Source: Alphaproteobacteria bacterium
GTDB taxonomy: Bacteria; Pseudomonadota; Alphaproteobacteria; SMXQ01
Assembly (NCBI GenBank): GCA_009380075.1
Contig: WHSO01000021.1
Coordinates: 1 to 46,863, forward strand
DNA length: 46,863 nt
Direction: 5' to 3'
A program made the position numbers and the translations under genes. Each line of letters begins with the position of its first letter. Positions within the stretch are counted from its first letter, which is position 1. The notes under the pieces are model-generated. The model saw only the letters and a program-made list of their open reading frames with translations, was not told where the DNA came from and ran no database searches. This document shows, in pieces, positions 34,305 to 40,397 of this stretch.

Positions 34305-34874
34305 ATGCAACCGAAGGCGTCGGCCAACCCGTATCAAAAGACCATAAGTTACGAAGCGGCATTGCTGGAATGCGCTGCCGGACGCAAGGCCGCCGTCGCA
34401 AGAATCTACCGCGGCGAAAAGGAACACCTCCGCGGTGTCGTAAAGCGCATCGTACGCAATCACGACCGTGTCGATGACGTGATCCACGATGCGTTCATCC
34501 AGATCTTGCGGGATTCCCCGAATTTCGATCCATCCCGCGGTTCGGCGCGCGCCTGGATTTACACGATCGTTCGCAACACCGCGCTTAAGAGCTGCCGCAA
34601 GGCGAGCCGCGAAGTTGCCGTCGAAGACGAGCGGCTCGACGCCATGCGCGAGCGCAGGTTTGGGTCCGAAGACGCCGATGACCGGATGGCGGAATACGCC
34701 ACCTTGCGGGCCTGCCTTGAAGCGCTGGAGCCCCAACGGCGCGCGAGCCTGATCCTCGCGATCATCGACGGCCGCACGCATGCCGAGATAGCGCTCTGCC
34801 TCGGTGTTCCGGTCGGCACCGTCAAGTCGTGGATACGCCGCGAACTCGTCGCGCTTCGCGCGCAAATGAAATGA
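34305..34874 (+). CDS. ECF-type RNA polymerase sigma factor
   Basis: A 189-residue sigma-70 family factor of the extracytoplasmic-function class. The ATG at 34305 follows GGGAGAGGG closely; an in-frame GTG lies 22 codons upstream. Region 2: YRGEKEHLRGVVKRIVRNHD, VDDVIHDAFIQIL, FDPSRGSARAWIYTIVRN. Region 4: CLEALEPQRRASLILAIIDG, THAEIALCLGVPVGTVKSWI, the helix-turn-helix that reads the -35. No anti-sigma gene sits next to it, which is unusual. It is 146 bases upstream of, and on the same strand as, the repeat-protein/type I secretion genes, so it may control them (inference). Confidence 0.9.
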   Translation: MQPKASANPYQKTISYEAALLECAAGRKAAVARIYRGEKEHLRGVVKRIVRNHDRVDDVIHDAFIQILRDSPNFDPSRGSARAWIYTIVRNTALKSCRKASREVAVEDERLDAMRERRFGSEDADDRMAEYATLRACLEALEPQRRASLILAIIDGRTHAEIALCLGVPVGTVKSWIRRELVALRAQMK

Positions 34875-35020
34875 TCTCTGAAATGATGCTGTGGGAAAAA
34901 AATTTTCGCGGCCTGCATCCATGATGGTGTGCCAGGGACAGTACTAGGTGACGGCGTGGTGTTGCGATCAGTGCGTATGCCCCCGGCCGTCGGATGCAAC
35001 CCGAACGCAGGAGCCCGGAC

Positions 35021-35635
35021 ATGATCAACATCAAGGACACGCTCAATTTCAAGGACACGATCGACGTCAAGAACTTAGTGGAAGTTTCCGACGTTAAGGT
35101 GACGGTTATCGACAAGGACGGTGGCGGGCCGAAGGATTCCCACGACAGCAAGTATGACGGCAAGGACAAGGACGACGGCCGCGACGGCAAGCACGGCGAC
35201 AAAGACGATTACGACGGCTGGAAGTCCAAGGATTCCTACGACCATGATGGCAAGCATGGTGACAAGGACAAGTACGACGGCCGCGACGGCAAGCACGGTG
35301 ACAAGGACGAGTACGACGGCTGGAAGTCCAAGGATTCCTACGACCACGATGGCAAGCATGGCGACAAGGACGGGTACGATGGCCACGATGGCAAGCACGC
35401 CCGCAAGGACGACGACTACGACAAAGATGGCGGGAAGTGGAAGGACCATGATGACGGCTACGGCAAGCATGGTTACGACGACAACCAGGACTGCGGGGAC
35501 CTCCACGCCGTCCTGGCCGGCATCCATCACGTGCCGTCGCTTCTAGATTATGCCGTGGAGCACCTCGATTCGGGGATGAATTCGTTCGACTCCGCTCCAT
35601 TCGACGTTCCTAACGGCGGTGAAGACATTGTCTGA
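35021..35635 (+). CDS. Asp/Lys/Gly/His-rich tandem-repeat protein, candidate type I secretion cargo
   Basis: A 204-residue protein; GGAG precedes the ATG at 35021. No signal peptide or membrane segment. Residues 1-35 are simple (INIKDTLNFKDTIDVKNLVE), then about residues 40-155 are built of YDG/DGKHGDKD units with a 34-residue period (GRDGKHGDKD.YDGWKSKDSY then DHDGKHGDKD.YD). The DxDG-like spacing suggests cation, perhaps Ca2+, binding (inference). The last 45 residues are non-repetitive (LHAVLAGIHHVPSLLDYAVE) and end GGEDIV; an acidic residue followed by hydrophobic ones at the very end is known in PrtB-like type I substrates. The exporter genes follow on the same strand. I do not recognise a named family. 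Confidence 0.72.
   Translation: MINIKDTLNFKDTIDVKNLVEVSDVKVTVIDKDGGGPKDSHDSKYDGKDKDDGRDGKHGDKDDYDGWKSKDSYDHDGKHGDKDKYDGRDGKHGDKDEYDGWKSKDSYDHDGKHGDKDGYDGHDGKHARKDDDYDKDGGKWKDHDDGYGKHGYDDNQDCGDLHAVLAGIHHVPSLLDYAVEHLDSGMNSFDSAPFDVPNGGEDIV
35177..35398 (+). repeat. 102-bp tandem repeat inside the repeat-protein gene
   Basis: Copies start at 35177 and 35279, with a partial third from 35381. Each encodes 34 residues and differs mostly at third positions and at one Asp/Glu and one Lys/Gly site. GC is lower here than in flanking genes. Confidence 0.8.
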
Positions 35636-35645
35636 TGGCGACATC

Positions 35646-35679
35646 GTTCCGGCGGCATGCGATCCAATGCCGCCGGAAC
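35646..35679 (+). terminator. 13-bp perfect hairpin between cargo and exporter genes
   Basis: GTTCCGGCGGCAT (35646-35658) pairs with ATGCCGCCGGAAC (35667-35679), loop of 8, beginning 11 bases after the repeat-protein stop. A TTTTT run comes only 20 bases later, so it may be a partial terminator or an mRNA-protecting stem that lets the first gene be expressed more than the exporter genes. Confidence 0.6.
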
Positions 35680-35721
35680 CCGGCGTCGGAACCCGGCAAT
35701 TTTTCAAGGGAGGGTTGCACC

Positions 35722-37029
35722 ATGATCGACATGAACGGAAAGGATTCACCTGATCCGGCCACCGGCATGGGACGATCCTCAGGCCCTGACTCAGGCCCTG
35801 AATCAGGCCCCGAGTCAGGCATGCGCCCGCCGGAAAAACCGCGCGGGTTTCTCAGTTTCCTGACCTGGCCGTTCCTTCTCGCCCAGTTGGCCGCGCTCGA
35901 CCATGCACTCGGCGGATTGATACGCCCGGCGGCAGCGGTGGAAAGCGCCGATACCGACCAGGCGCCGGCCTCGGCAGGGGATGCGGGCAGCGGCGAACTT
36001 TCCGATCGTGAGTATCCGGCAATGCAAATGACTGCTGCAGAGGAGCCACGACCTGAAAGCAGGGATTCCGAAGGCGCAGACCCGACCGATGCCGGTTTTG
36101 GCGGCGATTCTCACGTGGGCGTTCCCGAGACGCCCATCGCCGACGACCACGTGCTTTCAGGTGTTGGCTTGACCGGTGCGATCGTCGTTAACGGCGGAAG
36201 CTCCGGGGGCGGCGGGGGCCCGTTAGGTGCCCATATGACGCCCAATGCACAAATACCCGCCGCTGGTGCGTCGGATGGTTCCGGCACGTGGAGCATTCCG
36301 GATGTTTGGGATTCCATGGGTTGGAGTCAGCCCGACGGGATTGGTGGTCTGTCGGACTTCGGCGAGGTTCTTCCCGGCGTCGGGACAACGGTGGGCAACG
36401 TAACAGGCATTGCCGGCGAAGTCCTACAAACCGCGGAGCCAGTCGTTGATTCCGTGCTGCCGACGCTGGCCGCCGCGACGAATGCCGTGACGGGTGTCGT
36501 GGGCGGTGCCCTGGAGGCCACGGAGGTGGTTGTCGAATCCGTGCCGGCAACGTTGGACGCCGCGACAGACGCCGTGACGGGTGTCGTGGGTGGCACACTC
36601 AAGGTCACGGAGCCCGTCCTTGATTCCGCGCTGTCGACACTGAACGCCATAACGGATGCCGCGACCGGTGGAGGCGGATTCCTCGGCTCCGGCGGAAGCC
36701 TCGCCTTCGAAGCCCAACCTTCACCGGCGAGCGGCACGGACGATCTCTTTTCCGGAGGCCGTTACACCGACTACGGCCTGGCGATGCGGACGGATGGCAC
36801 CGACACCGCCGCGGGTGGCGTCGATCCTGATCGCGACCCCGTGGACGCGGAAGGAAGCGCTCCTCAGGACGGAGATCGCGGCGGTGCGGAGGCGAGCGGG
36901 GACGATGCCACGGATCAAGGGGAGCATGATTCCAACGATCTCCTTCATGCCGCCCCGGCGCCGGTGTTCGCGGAGCTCGCGAGTGCCCTCGACGATGCCG
37001 CTCTTCGGGGCGGCGACAGCCTGCTCTAG
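35722..37029 (+). CDS. Acidic repeat protein of unknown family, upstream of the type I exporter
   Basis: A 435-residue protein; GGGAGG precedes the ATG at 35722. N-terminal SGPDSGPESGPESG comes from a 12-bp repeat. Residues about 50-75 (FLSFLTWPFLLAQLAALDHA) are hydrophobic but not a classical signal. A Gly- and Asp-rich middle follows, then three 29-residue repeats at residues 235-319 (AEPVVDSVLPTLAAATNAVTG; ATEVVVESVPATLDAATDAV; VTEPVLDSALSTLNAITDAA), probably helical or coiled. The rest is strongly acidic and ends DDAALRGGDSLL. It lies 12 bases before the ATPase gene. It may be a second cargo or an exporter accessory protein; no family is recognised. Confidence 0.7.
   Translation: MIDMNGKDSPDPATGMGRSSGPDSGPESGPESGMRPPEKPRGFLSFLTWPFLLAQLAALDHALGGLIRPAAAVESADTDQAPASAGDAGSGELSDREYPAMQMTAAEEPRPESRDSEGADPTDAGFGGDSHVGVPETPIADDHVLSGVGLTGAIVVNGGSSGGGGGPLGAHMTPNAQIPAAGASDGSGTWSIPDVWDSMGWSQPDGIGGLSDFGEVLPGVGTTVGNVTGIAGEVLQTAEPVVDSVLPTLAAATNAVTGVVGGALEATEVVVESVPATLDAATDAVTGVVGGTLKVTEPVLDSALSTLNAITDAATGGGGFLGSGGSLAFEAQPSPASGTDDLFSGGRYTDYGLAMRTDGTDTAAGGVDPDRDPVDAEGSAPQDGDRGGAEASGDDATDQGEHDSNDLLHAAPAPVFAELASALDDAALRGGDSLL
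35779..35820 (+). repeat. 12-bp minisatellite, about 3.5 copies
   Basis: Units of TCAGGCCCTGAC type at 35779, 35791 and 35803 and a partial one at 35815, encoding Ser-Gly-Pro-Asp/Glu. A candidate site for copy-number change between strains. Confidence 0.85.
36424..36678 (+). repeat. 87-bp repeats coding for three 29-residue units
   Basis: Units at 36424-36510, 36511-36597 and 36598-36678 (last one 6 bases short). The first two share VTGVVGG at the end of the unit; the third ends ATGGGG. Confidence 0.8.
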
Positions 37030-37041
37030 AGAGGGGGCGAA

Positions 37042-38949
37042 ATGTCGTCCAGTGCATCGTCGCCTCGTGCCATCCATCAAGCCCTGGCGCCGGCTGTTGC
37101 CGCCGGTGTCGATACGGCGCGCCGATGGGCCCGGCAACTTGCCGCGCGCGTAGCGGGAGACCACCCGTCCGATCCGGTCGTTTCCGAACCCGGTGATCCT
37201 TCCGTATCGGTACCGCTGAATGCCTGGCGGGCCGCTGCCCGTCGCACCATGACGATCGTGGTTCTGTTTTCGGTGGTCGTGAACCTCCTGATGCTGACGC
37301 TGCCGATCTACCTGTTTCAGATATCCGACAGGGTCCTGACCAGCCGCAGTCTTGAGACGCTGGTGATGCTCACGGTACTGGCGCTCTGCTTCCTGGGTAT
37401 CCTCTCGATCCTCGACGTTCTCCGCCGGCAGATTCTCGGACGGCTTGCGGCAAAGCTGGAAGTGATGCTCGGCGGTCCCGTCCTGACCAGCATGATCAAC
37501 AGCGCGCGCGGTGGCGAAGGCGGCAACGTCCAGGCGCTGCGCAGCCTTCAACAGGTGCGCAATTTTATCCTGAGTCCCGTCATGCTCCTCCTCATCGACG
37601 TTCCGCTGACGCCGCTCTATCTTGGGGTCATATTCCTGATTCATGTCGATCTCGGCTTCATCGCCCTGGCCGCCGCCGTGCTGCTGTTCTCGATTGCGGT
37701 GCTCAATCAAAGGGCGACCGCCGGGTCGCTCAGCCGGGCGCACGCACATGCCGCTCGGGCGGATGCCGCTGCGGAATCGCTCGGCCGCAACGCGCAGGTT
37801 ATCAATGCGATGGGGATGCTGAAGGAAAGCATCCTTCATTGGGGCCGGCAGCAGGCACAATCGCTGACCGTTCAGAGTACCGCCCTGGATCGCAACTTCT
37901 GGATTACCGGGCTGTCGAAGTTCGTCCGCTACGTCACCCAGATCATCGTCCTCGGCTGCGGCGCCTATCTCGCGCTTCAGGGCGAGTTGACCGGTGGCAT
38001 GATGATCGCCGCCGCCATTATCGTCGGTCGCGCCCTTCAGCCGCTGGAAGGGCTGATCGAAGGCTGGCGCAGCTTCGTCCAGACGCGGGCCGCCTATGGG
38101 CGCGTCTGCAGCGCTGTCGAGATTCTGCGAAACGAACCGCGGAAGCTCCGCCTGCCGCGACCGAAGGGGCACCTTTCGGTCGAGCGCGTACTGTACCTTC
38201 CACCCGGTTCGAAGGAGCCCATTCTCAACGGTGTGGGCTTCATGATCGGGCCGGGCGAATCGCTCGCCATCGTGGGCCCCTCGGGCTCGGGCAAGTCGAC
38301 TCTCGCCCGGATCCTCGTGGGATGCATCGTGCCGACCGCGGGAAAGGTGCGCCTGGACGGCACGGAGCTCCGCAACTGGGACCGGCGCCAGTTCGGTGAA
38401 TACTCCGGGTACCTGCCCCAGGAAGTGGAGCTTTTTCCCGGCACAATCAGGCAGAACGTTTGCCGCATGCGCGACGACCTGCCCGATTCCAGCATCTACG
38501 AAGCGGCAGTGCTTACCGGAATTCACGACATGGTGTGCCAGTTGCCGAACGGGTATGAAACGATACTCGAACGTGGCGGGGCGCCCCTGTCGGGCGGGCA
38601 GAAGCAGCGCCTCGCGCTTGCGCGCGCCTTTTTCGGCAATCCCTCCCTCGTGGTGCTGGATGAGCCGAACTCCAATCTCGATGCCGCCGGGGAACAGGCT
38701 CTTACCGAGACACTCCAGCGTGCGAAGAAGCGGGGCGTAACAGTGGTCGTCGTGACCTTGAGGCCGGCGCTGCTGAACAACGTGGACAAGGTTCTGATCT
38801 TGCGCTCCGGTCGGATGGAGGCTTTCGGCCCGCCGGACGATGTGCTGCACCGCTTCGTGCGTGCCGGCGGCGAGAGGCCGCGTCCAGCGCGCGGGGAGGA
38901 GAGGGGCAGCGCAGATCATGCGTCGCACCCAACAAGGGCTGCAGAATGA
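37042..38949 (+). CDS. Type I secretion system permease/ATPase (PrtD-like)
   Basis: A 635-residue inner-membrane ABC exporter half-transporter; GAGGGGG precedes the ATG. After about 65 polar residues come the membrane domain (about 68-345) and the nucleotide-binding domain: Walker A GPSGSGKST at 412-420, Q-loop in YLPQEVELFPGTIRQN, signature LSGGQKQR at 516-523, Walker B LVVLDEPNSNLD with Glu541. The H-loop, normally a His-Arg-Pro here, reads TLRPALL with Leu573 in place of His. No N-terminal C39-like domain, so cargo is not expected to be trimmed by it. Its stop overlaps the membrane-fusion gene start (ATGA). It drives export of an unfolded cargo, likely one of the two proteins upstream. Confidence 0.92.
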   Translation: MSSSASSPRAIHQALAPAVAAGVDTARRWARQLAARVAGDHPSDPVVSEPGDPSVSVPLNAWRAAARRTMTIVVLFSVVVNLLMLTLPIYLFQISDRVLTSRSLETLVMLTVLALCFLGILSILDVLRRQILGRLAAKLEVMLGGPVLTSMINSARGGEGGNVQALRSLQQVRNFILSPVMLLLIDVPLTPLYLGVIFLIHVDLGFIALAAAVLLFSIAVLNQRATAGSLSRAHAHAARADAAAESLGRNAQVINAMGMLKESILHWGRQQAQSLTVQSTALDRNFWITGLSKFVRYVTQIIVLGCGAYLALQGELTGGMMIAAAIIVGRALQPLEGLIEGWRSFVQTRAAYGRVCSAVEILRNEPRKLRLPRPKGHLSVERVLYLPPGSKEPILNGVGFMIGPGESLAIVGPSGSGKSTLARILVGCIVPTAGKVRLDGTELRNWDRRQFGEYSGYLPQEVELFPGTIRQNVCRMRDDLPDSSIYEAAVLTGIHDMVCQLPNGYETILERGGAPLSGGQKQRLALARAFFGNPSLVVLDEPNSNLDAAGEQALTETLQRAKKRGVTVVVVTLRPALLNNVDKVLILRSGRMEAFGPPDDVLHRFVRAGGERPRPARGEERGSADHASHPTRAAE

Positions 38950-40316
38950 TGGCTGACCAGAGAGATGGATCGTGGCATCTCGGTGTGCCATTGAGCGCAA
39001 AGTGGCCGGTGATCGTCGGCTTGGCCATTCTCTTCGTCTGGGGTGGTGGTTTCGGGGTCTGGGCGGCGCTGGCTCCCTTGCACGGCGCGGTGGTCGCGCC
39101 GGGCACCTTCGTCGCCACGGGCCAGAACAAGCTCGTCCAGCATCTCGAGGGCGGCATCGTGCGCGAGATATTGGTGAGGGAGGGCGACCTGGTCGCCGCG
39201 GGACAGACGCTCGTACGCATGGACGAAACTTCGGCCCGGGCGAAGCTACGGCGACTCGTCCTCAAGAACTACCGCCTTGCGGCCATGAAGGCCCGGCTCG
39301 AAACCGAGATGGAGGGGCGGGACGAAATGGAAATCCCGCCCACGCTCGCGGCAAGGCAGGACGATCCGGAGGTCCGTGCCATCATCGCGCGACATCGCTC
39401 CGAACTGCGGGCCCGGAGGACGAGCCTTGCCACGGAGGAACTGGTCCTGGACAAGGAAATCGCCGGGATCAGGGAGAGCATTCAGGGCTATGAAGCCCAG
39501 GTCCGCTCCACGAAACAGCGCATCGCGATGTTCGCCGAGGAGCTGAAGGACAAGTCGGCGCTGCTCAAGAAACACCTGACCCGCAAGACGGAGGTTCTCG
39601 ATCTGCAGCGCGCCGAGGCGGGCCTGGTGGGCAATCTGGGTGAGCTGGTCGGCCGGATCGCGGATTCCCACCAGCGCATTGCACGGGCCAACCAGCACAT
39701 CGCGCATCTCAGGTCCGAGGCCGTGAGGGCGGCGATCGAGGAGTTGAGGCAGGTCGAGGCGGAGATCGACGACGTCCAGGAGCAGATTCATGCCGCGCAG
39801 GACGTGGTTGACCGTGCCGAGGTCCAGGCACCGACGCGGGGAATTGTCGTCCGGCTCCACTACCACACGCCTGGCGCCGTGGTCGCTCCAGGGGGGATGA
39901 TCGTGGAACTCCTGCCCGTGAACGATGAACTGATCATCGAGGCCCAGGTCAAGCCGAGCGACGTCACCCATGTCGCCATCGGGCAGGAGGCGTTGGTCCG
40001 GCTGTCGGCGCTCAACCGCCGCGTCACCCCGACGATTGCGGCAAACGTGATCTACCTGTCGGCCGACGCTCTGAGGGAACAGATGCCATCGATGGAACGC
40101 GGCGCAGGGTCGGCACGGGGGATGGGGACGCGGCAGGACTATTACGTCGTGCGCGTCCGGCTCGACGAAGCGGACGTGCTCGAACGCCTGGAGGCGTTCC
40201 AACCCACCCCCGGCATGCCCGCCGAGGTTTACATCAAGACGGGCGAACGGACTTTCTTCGAGTACGTCATGCGGCCGGTGTTCGACAGCTTCTCCCACGC
40301 CTTCCGCGAAAGCTGA
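38946..40316 (+). CDS. HlyD-family membrane fusion protein of type I secretion system
   Basis: A 456-residue periplasmic adaptor. One membrane helix at about residues 18-40 (WPVIVGLAILFVWGGGFGVW), a biotinyl-lipoyl-like start (VVAPGTFVATGQNKLVQHLE, then GGIVREILVREGDLVAAGQT), a long alpha-helical hairpin of about 180 residues rich in Glu, Arg and Leu, and the second lipoyl half (VQAPTRGIVVRLHYHTPGAV) followed by a beta-barrel region (ELLPVNDELIIEAQVKPSDV) and the typical ending PAEVYIKTGERTFFEYVMRP. It links the ATPase to a TolC-like outer-membrane channel; no tolC gene is in the window. Translation is coupled to the ATPase gene. Confidence 0.93.
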   Translation: MMADQRDGSWHLGVPLSAKWPVIVGLAILFVWGGGFGVWAALAPLHGAVVAPGTFVATGQNKLVQHLEGGIVREILVREGDLVAAGQTLVRMDETSARAKLRRLVLKNYRLAAMKARLETEMEGRDEMEIPPTLAARQDDPEVRAIIARHRSELRARRTSLATEELVLDKEIAGIRESIQGYEAQVRSTKQRIAMFAEELKDKSALLKKHLTRKTEVLDLQRAEAGLVGNLGELVGRIADSHQRIARANQHIAHLRSEAVRAAIEELRQVEAEIDDVQEQIHAAQDVVDRAEVQAPTRGIVVRLHYHTPGAVVAPGGMIVELLPVNDELIIEAQVKPSDVTHVAIGQEALVRLSALNRRVTPTIAANVIYLSADALREQMPSMERGAGSARGMGTRQDYYVVRVRLDEADVLERLEAFQPTPGMPAEVYIKTGERTFFEYVMRPVFDSFSHAFRES

Positions 40317-40340
40317 CACAGGGCACTCGCGGATAACGAA

Positions 40341-40364
40341 AGCCCCCGGAATTGACCGGGGGCT
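40341..40364. terminator. Hairpin terminator after the type I secretion genes
   Basis: AGCCCCCGG (40341-40349) with CCGGGGGCT (40356-40364), 6-base loop, preceded by GAA and followed by TCGCGTTT. The T tract is short. It lies between the convergent exporter and thiamine-diphosphate enzyme genes. Confidence 0.75.
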
Positions 40365-40397
40365 TCGCGTTTCAGCACAGGACCGAGGCGTTTCGGC

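Noticed and set aside
34194-34477. Possible small gene starting at an ATG with GGGAGG upstream, before and across the sigma factor start
   Set aside because: The frame overlaps the sigma factor gene by 170 bases and turns into an Arg-rich shadow with no recognisable content. A short leader peptide cannot be fully excluded.
35177-35398. The tandem repeats as a CRISPR array
   Set aside because: Copies are adjacent with no unique spacers and stay in frame within a protein gene.
35021-35635. The D-rich repeat region as classical RTX nonapeptides
   Set aside because: The GGxGxDxUx pattern is not present; the period is 34 residues and the units are rich in Lys and His.
36721-39000. A 759-codon open frame antisense to the type I secretion genes
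   Set aside because: High-GC genes often leave long open frames on the opposite strand. Its translation is low in hydrophobic order and rich in Arg/His, while the plus-strand frame has every ABC motif.
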